Positions 49,701 to 60,645 of a DNA stretch of 64,000 nt are shown piece after piece; the first letter of the stretch is position 1; every line of letters begins with the position of its first letter. Both the position numbers and the translations under genes were made by a program. A model generated the notes under the pieces. The model made no database searches and was not told the DNA's origin. It was given only the letters and a program-made list of their open reading frames with translations. The stretch comes from Lepidurus packardi (Eukaryota > Arthropoda > Branchiopoda > Notostraca > Triopsidae). The DNA lies in contig JAKZAN010000005.1 of assembly GCA_023053545.1 (NCBI GenBank), positions 3,348,001 through 3,412,000 of the forward strand. Direction: 5' to 3'.

Positions 49701-52700
49701 CATGTGCTGCAAAGCTGCTGGGGATAACTGCGGCCCTGGCCCCGCTCCATCTCCTACTACCAAGAGCTGCTGCTGTTGCTGGCGGGCGAGCAAACGCCGC
49801 TGATGCTGTATAAGTTGTAACTTCTGACGCCTTTGAATGGCCACCTGCTAATAAGTGTTGAAAGAGAGACAAAGCAAACCACATACGCGTCAAGTTTTAA
49901 ACCTAATTTTTGGGCTATTTTTGGCTTCCTTACTTGACTCAAGACAGCCTGTGAGACATTTTGCCCCTGGTTTGCTTGGTAATGTGGGGGCTGGGGTCGA
50001 GCTCCGCCATAACTATTCGGCGGAAGCGTTGACTGGGAAGCTGGAGTCGAAGCGACAGTCTCGAAAGACATTAACGATTTCGTGATGGCATTAATGGCCA
50101 GTTTTTCGTTGACGTCCACGGGGAAGGTTGGAGGCGGCTGTATAGGCGGAACGGGCGTGACCGGGGAAGGCGGAGGCGGCGAGCGTAATCCTTCCAGAAT
50201 CGTCATCAACGTGTCATCGACTTTAAAAGTTAAAGAGATCCACAAAAAGGAACATACCATTAGCAAGAGAAAATAACAAATTCATGGCTTTGAAGTATAC
50301 CTGGTATGGGCGGATCGTAGTTACGATCCATTTCAATGACTTGATCTAGTATATCTGACAAAAGCGGATCCGTACTTTGCATATCCCAACCCAGACCTGC
50401 CGCCGACAGGGAGTCTGCCACTGCCAATCCCATTTCCGTCGTAAAAACGTCTTGGAAGCTCTTAGGAGCGTTCAAATGATTCCCCAGGGGCATTCGGCGA
50501 TGTGTTTGTATACCGGCTCCTAAGCCCAAGCTTAGTGATGACTGGGACAGAGAAATGTTGAGCCCTCCGCTCGGATTGATATTCGCCGAAACCGAAAGCT
50601 GCTGCCCACTTATGACCACTTTTTGGGCCGCGGACGTCGGCTGCTGCTGTTGTAGACGTTGCTGCTGCTGACTGGGTGGTAGATGGCGCTGGTTAATTGT
50701 GTTGAGATTGACATTCAAATCGCTCGCAGCTTCCTGGGGAGGTCTGTTTAGCAGACTGTTCAGGAACCCGTTGCCTCCTGGTGCGGGCGGCGCTGACCGG
50801 TTGAGAGTAGCTTGCAATAACGCTGGATGGCGACTCATTACGTCATTGTTGGCCGGCGCGGGGTTGTTGCTGTTGGCGGTAATGCTGTTCGGAACCGAGG
50901 TGGTTTGGACTAGACCTCCGCCCCACAGTGCTGGCTGCGGACCCAAAGGTGCTTGCATGATTTTCTCTTTCAGGTCTTTGGGCAGCTTCTCTTGCGGCAA
51001 CGCTGAAGGCTTGGGCGACGCCAGTGAGGTCGGACTAGGCACGGCAGACGGCTGCCTTGCTAGCAAAGAAGCCAACATGCGATTTCGCTGACAGAGCGTG
51101 CTGGCCCCACCCCCGGACGTGGGTGTCTGCTGGCCCCCACTGGTTGTCGGCGCAGCAGCAGCCGCCACCATGGCAGCTGCTTGTGCTGCGGCGGCCGCAG
51201 CAGCCGCGGCAGAGACGCTACTGTTAACTGGGGAGCCCAGCAGTTGGTTGAGGACTACGTTGCCCGTGTTCGCAGGAGAAGGCTCTAGCATCGGTTGCTT
51301 GCTCGGACGAAACGGATCCATGCCTTCGTCAGACGGCCGCTTCGTGCCTCGAAATAGACTACCAGCTTGCAATTCCGCCATGGAGAGCCCCAACGCGTCT
51401 GCTGTGTGTGCAGACGCAGGTGATCGCGTGGCGATGGGGACTATGCCACACAAAGTCATGGGAGTATTGGGCCGCGGACCGTGATTGTTGCTCGTGTTAG
51501 GCGTAGCAGGGAAACCCAGCGACTTCATCAGTGAGTCTTGTTCCGTGTCCGAGTTGTGCTGCGACGACCCCCGACGGTCGTCATCTTGGTCCTTCAGGAG
51601 TTGTTGGAGCAGCTCGTTTTGCTTTCGGAACCCTTTTTGTAGTTCCAAATCGTCGTCATCGTTTCGCACGTTGAGTAACTAAGTTGGGGAAAAAGTGCTT
51701 AACTTTAATCCAAGCTATCAAAGACATACACAAAGAAGACACAGTTCTATAAAACCGAGACCTTTCATTTCCCGTCACTTTTTTAAGGTTTCATCATCCT
51801 ACTATAGGTCTCCTTTGATACCGTTATAATGGAACTCTATTCATCTTAAGGCTCCCGTATACCGTAGCTCGTTTTCGGCGGTTAGCATGGGGAATTTCGG
51901 AGCAACTTTTCGTTAAAACCAGCGCATTCACGGAAAAAAAACTTTGACTATAAGTTCCGGAATACTTGACAAGCCGTTTTCAAAAAATCTTGTTCTGAAT
52001 GTTAGGCGACTTGATTTCGGACATTGTCCTGCTACAGCAAACTGTGGTGAAAAGTTGTACTTTTCAGAAGCAAAACAAGCGTAAAAACTTTGTCGGTAAT
52101 TATGTGTTTCTTTTTTTTCTTTAACAAGGCTTTCGCAAAACAATAATAAACATCAGTGCCATCTGTGACTGTTTCGCGTCAATAAGCTAAGGTATATTCT
52201 CCTTAAAAAGGAGACCCAGTTCTTTAAAAGCGAGACGTTTCCTTTCCCGTCACTTTTCCTTATTTAATTTTTTTTTTATATTTCATCATCCTACTATATT
52301 TCATCATCCTCCTTTGAAACCGTTATAATGAAGCTCTAATCTTGAAATCGCCAAACGCCCTTTAACGTAACACTAAAAACATCTTAAAAGAAGCAATCTG
52401 ATAGTCGTACCTTGAGCAACATGTTATTGCCACCCGGTTTAGCGTCACCGGAATGCCTTCTATTCCGTTCTTCGTCGTCGTCCTGGTTCAGCAAACCTTT
52501 GAGGATTTTATGGTCGTGTCCCTTCTCTTCTTTTTCCTTTTTCACAGCTACGAGACTCTCGCCCTCATCGGTGAGGCCCAAGCTCTGCAACAATGCCGAG
52601 TGGACCATGCTGTTGCTACTGACGGCCGGGCGTTGCGTGAGCAAGTTCCTTAGTCGGCCACTCTCCGCCGATGCCTCAGCTGCAGATGTCATGTTCAGGA

Positions 52701-55700
52701 CGCCTTCTTTGCTGTCTTCTACTGCTCCGAGACCAGCGGCAGCGCCGCCCCCCAACAAGGACGCCGTAGGCGTGGTGGCTGCCGTGGCGGTGTGTTCCTG
52801 TAAAGGGCTGAACGGGAAATTGTTGCTAAACGGACTGGGACTAGGTTGGGCGGGCGGATTGTTCGAAGGCGGTTGGGGAGCGGCGGGACTGATGGGCGCT
52901 AAAGTGGGTACTGGACTGTAGCCCGACGATGGGCGTGGTGTGGAGGCCGCGCTCGCACTCTGCCGCGACGAAGGACGGGACAACACATAGCTGTTGGACG
53001 TGGACGCCGGTCGCGGCGGCGGACTGGCCCATGCAACGTGGTGAAGACTGTTGTTGGTGTTCCCACACTGCTGAAGGCTGAATACCGGAGCTACCGTGGC
53101 GGTGACCGACGCTGCAGGATTGTTGGAGAGTGTCATGCCGTTGCTGCACGGCGACGTAGCAGCCGGCGCAGCGTCCAAGCTGTTGTCGTTAGGGATGAGG
53201 TCCCACGTGGACGACGGGAAGAGGTCGAGACTAAAGTCGTTGAGACTGAGGTCCGTAGAGTTGAGCGTGAAGGAGGCGAAACTGGGGCCGGCAGTTGTCT
53301 CTAAGCTGGGTAAGGAGGATGGCGTCAGTTCGGCGGTGGAAGGCAAGTTGCGGACCACGCTCGTCAACAGAGGATTGCCTCCCGAGGCAGGCGGAGGAGG
53401 AGGTACAGGCGTTGCGTTGGCTGAGGAGGTGGGTGTGGCAACGGTATGATGGGGAGCAGAGGTAATAGGAGAGGGGGACGCCAAGGTACTGCTGCTGCCA
53501 GGTCGAAAGGAATGGGGGTTACTGGAAGAAGGGCCGGGGGACTCGTGATCCAAATTGACTTCTTGATCCCTGTGTTCTCCGACGGCAAAGTCGTTGTCGG
53601 GGGAAAGGGTGAAACGGGGGTACGGTAAAAAGGAAGGAAGGTGGGAGGAACACGTCAACAAGCGACATCCGATTCCGGGTTTTACGGGGTTGTGGGGGAG
53701 TGAAAAATAATAAAAAAGACAAAACGGGGGAGGGGGAAAGAAAAACATCCGCGAATCAGTCCAACTGAAAAACTTTTAAAACAGATCAACAATACCATCA
53801 TGCAAATGCAGGAAACTATATCTAATAAAAGGGGGAAGGAATTTTTTTTTACATTTTGTGTTTTTCTAGTAACTAACGGTTAAAAGTCAAAGCACAACTA
53901 TTGGATGTTAAGGTAAGGGAACCACGATCCTAAGCTTATCCTTTTTTGGGAATTATAACTCTTTTTCTGATTTTAGCATGGCATTAGCGAAGTATTTTTA
54001 CGAAAGTTGAGACGATCCGTAAGGAATCAATAATTCTTACCCTATGATTGAATGGGCAGCCATGAGAAACTCCATCTCATGCGTGACCGGGTTGTATGGG
54101 AACCTCTTGGTCTTCGTCTGGACGCGAACGTACGTACAGTGGGCGGGGTCCAAGGGCGTGACCCGGCCTTCACGCTCTGCCTCGCTTAAGGGCGTGACCC
54201 GAAATCTGTACAAGGGACTGGTACTCTGACCAGTCTGTAAGGCCTCTTTCAAGTGAGCACAGAGTTTGGGCAGGTCCAAAGGATGACACAATTCTTGAAT
54301 AATACAGCCCACCAAATCCTATAACGAATTCACGAAAATTTGCATTCCAATCTCGGGCATGTCTATTTTATAGAATCTTAATCTTCTCCCGAGTGAAACA
54401 TACACGTAAAGTAGAGTTTGGAAATATTTTAAATCCAAATATTGAAAAACAAAATTCAAGCGCGGATCAACCATTTCTTATCTGTTTTTTTTTACCTTGT
54501 TCAAGTATTGAGAGTAAGTGGTCGACACTCCACTTGTATCAACGGCCGTAATTTTTCCCGATAAATCCAGTCGGGTGGTAAATTGTTCAACAGTAGGGCC
54601 TCCTGTTAGAGTTGGCGTTTTCTCGGACACCGGAATTCGCCTAGCTACGCAAATGAGGCAATTCTGAGTCTCACCGCTTTCCGGACCTTCCGGGTTATCG
54701 CTTTTCTCCCCGGGATACGGATTTAACACAGCGGAGATCTACCACCCCAAGCGCAAAAAAATATATACATTTTCTCGTTAAATTTTTCTCCCGTCTTTTT
54801 TTTCTACGGGCTAATCGATTCTCTAAGTTTGCCACGGTCATATGTCTTCATGTATATACTATACCTGTAAATTTTCGTATTGTGAGATCCGTTGCTGTTT
54901 CTCTTCAATGGTTTCCTCCTGCTCATCAGGAGGTTGGACAAGGAACCGGCAATTAAAAATACGACTCCGACTCGTCGCTTGGTTTGCCTGTTCGGAGGCG
55001 GGCCAACCTATGGACGTGGACAGGAGCGACGAAGAGAATCGAGCATGGTCTCCCAGATGAATGATATTGTAGATGGACTTTCCTACCAAGTCCTCCGGGC
55101 TGTACTGCAAAAACTGAGACACGTTGGCAGACACGTATTCCACTTTGCCTTCCGTGTTTACCACAAACAGGAAACCGTCTAAGGCCTGATTAACCAATCA
55201 CAAAAGACGCACAGAAAATAGGGAAAAAAAAAATACAAAAACATGGCATTAGCTGGCTAAATTTAGTTCCGCTTCACCCAACATTTATGCGAATCTTTCA
55301 GGTATGACAGAATATACAAAAAAAGCTAGCTTCAATTCTCATAGGCAAGATTTTCGTCTCTTCTCTCATTGCAGCTTCCTTATTTCTCGCATACACTCTT
55401 AAATGCCAAGGAGAGGGGGGTGTAAAACATGCTCGATCGCTGGATCTGCGTTTGCTGTCCCTGTTGCCGCATTTCTCTGAACTGCAACACTCAAGGTCTG
55501 CCTTAATGCTCACCTCGTTTCTTATAAGCTCTCGACTACAAGGAAACCAACATCTTGTCGCGTATTACAGTACTGTACTGTCGAACGTCCTCGTCCTGAC
55601 GTCGGCGGTCTTCACTTTATTCTCGGGCGCACCCTGGGGTACGTAAATAAAAATGTCACTTGCATTTTCCATTCCCTTTTCTTGTGTTTCCTTAGTGAAG

Positions 55701-58415
55701 CTTTAGTAGCATACCAAAAAAACAAAGAAACTAATACTAAAAATCTAAAAAGACGAGCCCAAACTCTGTTGCTCGTTTACTACAAAAAATTACGCGTTTT
55801 TCGGCCTTTTTTGTTGGCAGTCAAAAAGGGCAAAATAAGAGATTACCAGAAAGTTAATTCGTAAACATGAGAAGCAAAACTGGACCCTTTGGCACAGACC
55901 ATGTCTCTTGTTCCCTCTTTTTACTCTTTCTTCCGAGGAATGCCAGGTATATACTAGATATAAGATACCGTAGGCATTCTTTGGCGGTTCCCTCCGTGGG
56001 GCTACGCTGAACAAGTCTTTAGCTGGTGTTGCGGGTATTTTTCTCTTCTTTTTCTTTGGTTTCGTTTCGGGTTTTTCTGGCGGCGCTGTTTAGGCCCCTC
56101 CAGCGGCTTATGACGCGCACAACGTAATAATTTTCTCCCCTCCATTCGTGCCTCGTTCTTTCTGGACTATTATATTTCCTTCTTCTAATAAAACGAAAAG
56201 ACAGGATTCAGGGTTTCCCCTTATGGCGTATCTAACCACCACACCCACCCACGAGCGCGACCAACATGACTTCTACACCTGCAGCAACAACTCTTGTAGC
56301 GATTTATCCAGCAGCAACAGAAACCAACACCGCAACTATCCAACGTTTTTCGCTTTGTCATGGAAGGTGGAAACTTATTAAAGGGGGAGTAAAGTGCAAA
56401 AAAAATATAAAAAATGTTATAGATGAGACCATTTGAAGTGTTCTGGCTGAACAACCCCTATGTCAATTATGCATATTAACCGATTAATTAATTATTTAGC
56501 GGTTTAAACTCCGCCCCTTCCCCCCACTTTTCAAATTTTCCTATCCTTATAACATTGGGGGATAGTTGGCCGGAGGCCTAGCGACTTTACCTATGAGCGC
56601 ATTCAAAATCGATCCCTGGTCTCATAGGGGCGGTACCACAACCTTTATTTTGAATGCTCAAACAAGTCTGTATATGCTTTGGTTAATTTACAAGCTCAAT
56701 CACAAAATAAATACTTTTTCTTCGCGCCGTGACTTGCGGACTCCGACGAACGCAATGTAGGAAGCGTTACCCGCATAGTGGGAACCGCCACGTTCGGTCC
56801 CATTGCCAGGGGATGGGCTCTCGACTGTGAAGCCGACCTGAAACTTGCCCAAAGGCTCAGGCGCGGGTCTTGGCCCGGCAGGATGGCGATCGCGCGAAGA
56901 AAACGTCGTTTTTTTGTGATTAAGCTTGTAAATTAAACAAAGTACCTAGTGACTTGTTTAATTATTCAAAATACAGATAATGATGCCGTCCCTATTAGAC
57001 CAGCTGTCCACCAATGTTATAAGGATAGGGAAATTTGAATAATGGAGGAAAGGGGCGGAGCATAAACCGCTAAATAATTAATTACTCGGTTAATATGCAT
57101 AATTGGCATAAGGTTCTTCAGCCAGAACACTTCGTTTGGTCTCCTTAATAATATTTTTTTGTATTTTTTGCATCTTACTAACCCTTTAAAGCAGCAGCTC
57201 CTACTTTTGTTTCTTCTTTTACGCCGAAAAACGCAAATGGTTAAGTATTTCCAAGTTTATCCCTTTGGATAGAAACGAGGAAAGCCCGTCACTTCTTGCT
57301 TAAGACTCTCGTATACCTTAGCTTATTGATAGGAAAGTATCACAGATGGCCCTGATGTTTGTTATTATTTTGCGAAAAGCCTTGCGTAAGAAAAAAAAAA
57401 ATAGATAGCTAATTGCCAGCAAAGATTCTACGCTTGTTTTGCTTCTGAAAAGAAACCAGTTAGCAAACTCAAGCTTACAATCAAAGAATTTTTTCACAAA
57501 ATGAACTTTTTTTTTTTCTCTCAAAAAGTTGTTCCGAAATTTCCCATGCCGAGCTAAGGTATACGGGAGCCTTAATTCTTGTTTGTAGGCCTCTCGGTGC
57601 TTCCCAAAACAGTTTATAAATTGATCATTAAGGGCTTGTGACTAATTAAAATTAATACCGCTTGATGAAGTTAAGGGAAAATAAGGTACAAAAACTCCTC
57701 TAGGGCTATTACGGCTAGCAATACCAAGAAGAAGACACGCCATTTACAAGTGCTGATAAACAATTCTGGAAAACGTCGAAAGGCTTTTATAGGTTACCTC
57801 CAATAAAAACGTGCTGAGGACTTGCCCTTCTAGTAACGCAGGCTTGGAAGACGACACTTCGCCTTGTTGCACATCATCAGACGAGCGCCCATCCTCCTCT
57901 TTAATGCGACGAATCTAAGCAAACGTTTTGAAGTTAACTAGTCTGTATAAATAAACAAATAAAATAAAACATGGGCATGCGAAAGGCACAGTAAAGGAGA
58001 ACCTGATTGACTGTTTCTTGGAGGATTGCACACTTGTCGGGTTTAACAGAAAGGGAGTTCATGTCCGCAATACTGGCGGAAATTAATTCGGCGAGTTCCT
58101 CGATGTACACGTTTTCTTGTTCCCGACGTCGCTTCTCATTCAGGCACTTATTCCTGTGGCACGAGAAAAGAAAAAGAAGAGAAAAAGGCTTAAATCTACA
58201 CAATCTTACTTACACGAGCAATGTGTACACTGTTTAGGAGGTGGGGTGGGTGGGGTGAAGAGGGAAAGGGGGACGTGGACATGGGGCATACAGTAAATGC
58301 AAAAACGGGCTCCTTACAGCTGAGACAGGGGTTTGGCGTCACTTTTCTTTCGTTTCTTCGTCGTGTTATTATTGTTAAGGGTGGGCAGGGCACTGCCAGG
58401 GCCGCTCTGGCTCAT
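46784..58415 (-). CDS. tai: p160 nuclear-receptor coactivator, Taiman/NCOA type (bHLH-PAS)
   Basis: Transcriptional coactivator that binds ligand-bound nuclear receptors (in insects the ecdysone receptor, and as partner of the juvenile-hormone receptor). Seventeen exons in frame: 58318-58415, 58003-58153, 57798-57914, 54865-55185, 54496-54738, 54041-54318, 52411-53764, 50301-51678, 49934-50220, 49480-49844, 49315-49405, 49027-49239, 48751-48970, 47854-48216, 47079-47324, 46915-46994, 46784-46852, about 1957 aa. b[50 protein letters not shown] ends [11 protein letters not shown]. The long disordered middle holds LXXLL boxes LRNLL, LKGLL, LLKLL (split by an intron), LQQLL, LNQLL, LASLL and LNSLL, with polyAla and polyGln tracts. 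The C-terminus has ADLEELGL and ends SLLQKLLSE. The start MSQSG is the first ATG seen; a longer 5' exon is possible. Confidence 0.93.
47759..48216 (-). other. Extended Taiman exon with alternative stop
   Basis: The 363-base exon 47854-48216 (121 codons, removable in frame) has its donor, CACG|GTAAGC, inside an open frame that continues to a TAA at 47759. If the donor is not used, the protein ends in a basic tail ending SSVPGYI and loses the [12 protein letters not shown] region and the final LXXLL. Splicing or not would therefore choose between two C-termini. Confidence 0.65.
51742..51840. repeat. Direct repeat left of the MITE
   Basis: About 100 bases with CAGTTCT, TTTCCCGTCACTTTT, TTTCATCATCCTACTATA and CCGTTATAATG in order. 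The same words in the same order recur at 52217-52339 on the other side of the 51846-52206 element. Confidence 0.7.
51846..52206. mobile_element. TTAA-flanked MITE, piggyBac-like, copy 1
   Basis: About 360 bases bounded by TTAA on both sides. Terminal inverted repeats: GGCTCCCGTATACCGTAGCT at the left against GGAGAATATACCTTAGC read inward from the right. A TTAA target duplication is the hallmark of piggyBac-type insertion. There is no coding capacity. It lies in the Taiman intron between the exons at 51678 and 52411. Interior sequence matches the copy at 57300-57575 in opposite orientation. Confidence 0.75.
52217..52339. repeat. Direct repeat right of the MITE
   Basis: Second copy of the 51742-51840 sequence. 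It carries an extra internal duplication of TTTCATCATCCT. Confidence 0.7.
56350..57228. repeat. Fold-back element with long inverted arms
   Basis: The left arm (about 56350-56562) and right arm (about 57010-57228) are inverted copies. The core shared stretch includes CCTATCCTTATAACATTG, TAATTAATTATTTAGCGGTT, TTAATATGCATAAT and AGTGTTCTGGCTGAA, with weaker similarity outward through an A/T tract to GCGTTTTTCG-like sequence. The 450-base centre is unrelated to the arms and has no convincing gene. Structure fits a non-autonomous fold-back or long-TIR MITE; no target duplication was identified. Confidence 0.75.
57300..57575. mobile_element. TTAA-flanked MITE, piggyBac-like, copy 2
   Basis: About 276 bases flanked by TTAA. 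The left end GACTCTCGTATACCTTAGC matches the right end read inward, GGCTCCCGTATACCTTAGCT. Interior words CACAGATGGCCCTGATGTTT and ACGCTTGTTTTGCTTCTGAA match copy 1 (51846-52206) reversed. Copy 2 is shorter by internal loss. Confidence 0.78.
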
Positions 58416-60570
58416 CTTGGCCCAGAAGGGAGCTCGAAAGGACGACTCCAGCACCAGACCTGGACTCCCAGGCAGGAACAGAAGAGGCGTAGTCGACAAC
58501 GAAGAAGAGGAGGCGGACTCCAAGTCGCCTGACAATGACAAAACCCTAGAAGAATCCAAGATATTCTGATTTTTACTAAAAAAAGATTTTTTAAACTAAT
58601 ACAAAACAACATAGTACGACACGTTTCCTATCCCGAAAAAAGACAAAACAAAAGAAAGACAAGAGACAAGTGATTCTATTGCTTCCTTGCCAAACCCCAT
58701 TTCTCTTCTACCTTAATTTTTATTTCAAGTTTCCTCACGTTTTCTTTAAGTCATGCGAATTTCAGCATTGCCAAAGAAGACAGGCCATTAACACGTTGAC
58801 AACTCGTTACGCTCCCCGACTTACACTTTGTTACTTAAGAATAGTTTCCCCCTGGAACGTCTCGAGCTGGGACTCACTGTCCCAAAACAAGGCATAGTAG
58901 TATACTCTATTATTCAAAACACGTTTCCCTTACAGCTTCTTAACAAGGTGGAGCTATACAACACTCACAAGTTTGCTTGACTCATATTTCTAGTTAAGGG
59001 GACGACAAATTTAGTCGTCGACGCAGATAATTCCAAATCCAATTTCAAGTTAACGAGAACTATATACAAGCGTCAAACTCATCAACCATTCCGGCAAACT
59101 TTCAAAGCGAGTTAGTTTGCACCTCCTGTTCCATACGGCCCCCTCCTGAACAACCACGTCATGTTATTAAAACCTTTATTAACTGTAAATAATGTCTCAT
59201 AAAGCTTCTCGTAAGATGCTGGAAGACGTTCCATAAAATCAAAAAAAAAAGTTGCCGGGAAAGATTTCGACACGGACTTGCAATTCCGCTAATCTTCGTA
59301 CCCAACCTCCTTAAAACGTCCTCATAAACAGCGCAGAAAAAAACGTCTTGGCAAGTGATCAAACTTGGTTCATTTCCTCCAGCGCATATAGCATGGAATA
59401 GGCGGAGCTCGGGCTAAGGAAAAACGGACAATACCAGGAAAAGGAGAGCGCCAACATGAAAAATGGGGAAAATGCTACCAAAGGGTGACGTTCGCTAATC
59501 AATAGGCCGTGCTGCGGTTGGCGCTCTAGACGGGACGTTAGGAGGTGTTAGTAGGAAACGGCCTAATTTTTTTTCCCTTTATTTTTTTTGGGAGGTTCCT
59601 TTCACCTATACCGTAACATGAGGTGGAGGGGGGGGGGGAGCGGGTATAAAAACACACAAGGGAAAGAGATTTTTTCTTCTTCATCTTTTGTATGCGCTTC
59701 AAGGAGGCCTAAACTCATCCATTCTGGGAAGATGAATAGCCCTTGGTCCAAAACGGGATCCCCAAGATTAAACTGCCCCCTGGACAATGTTTCTTACTGC
59801 AAGATAGCAAGATATAAAAGTCTGGAACCCAACCCCCTCTTTTTTTCTGTCTTTCTTTTTTCTTTTCTTGTCACGACAGCTCCAAGTAGAGAACTAGTTC
59901 TTAATGTCTTAAGTGACACATTGTTTCCATTTGTGTTTCTTTCGCATCGATCCCTTAGATGGAAGTCAGTTCCGAGAAACGACACGGAAAACTTGGGAAG
60001 GGATTAGGAAAAAAGGGGAAAATAGAATGGCACTCTTCTACACTTGCGGGGCGAAAAGATCATTAAACGTTGCATTCCTATAATCCATTAGAAATGACGC
60101 ATCAATCACATCTTAGCCACCGGAAGAGCTACACAGTGTTACAAAAAAAGAGATTAATGTAGAAACGCTTGGGTGGACTACGGATGCTATTTTTTTAATT
60201 TTTGGGAAAGGCGTTTCAATCTAACGGTACGATTCGTGCTTGATATTTTTTCCCTGCCTCCGTTGGTTCTCAAGACTTTTTATTTATTTATTTTTTGGTT
60301 GGTACTTTTTCTTATCCATACAGAATCGTTCGTAGGAACGGACGGTAAAGACAGACGTAAGAAGTTGGTTTAGTTTATTGGGAACTATTGGGCTGCATTG
60401 ATGGATGAGACAATAGAACGAGAAAATCCTTTCCCTCCTTTTTTCCCTCCGGTTATTGTTGTGTTAACCTGCACTCACTGCTTATATTCTTCAGCTATAT
60501 TCGAATCAGTTCAGAACGAAACGCATTCCGAGCCCATTGCTGCTACCAGGAAAAAAAGAAAAACAGAAAA

Positions 60571-60645
60571 GGTGAAGTAAGACTTGTGGTGAAGTAAGGG
60601 ACCCCCTCTCCAAAAAGGTGAAGTAAGGGACCCCCTTTACAAAAA
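60571..60645. repeat. 29-base tandem repeat, two and a half units
   Basis: GGTGAAGTAAGGGACCCCCT followed by a short tail and AAAAA occurs at 60588-60616 and again at 60617-60645, with a partial first unit at 60571. The units differ by about two bases. Confidence 0.85.

Larger units (their letters stand above)
55186..57797 (-). other. Large Taiman intron holding two repeats
   Basis: 2.6 kb intron between the third coding exon and the PAS-A exon, by far the longest in the coding part of this gene. It holds the fold-back element (56350-57228) and MITE copy 2 (57300-57575). The remaining bases show no ORF of note. Confidence 0.7.

Noticed and set aside
50699..51484. Plus-strand open frames opposite the Taiman coding exon, one Ala-rich
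   Set aside because: They are the antisense reading of polyAla and polyGln codon tracts of a well-supported minus-strand exon.
52412..53449. Long plus-strand open frames opposite Taiman
   Set aside because: Shadows of a GC-rich, Ser/Pro-rich exon; no homology.
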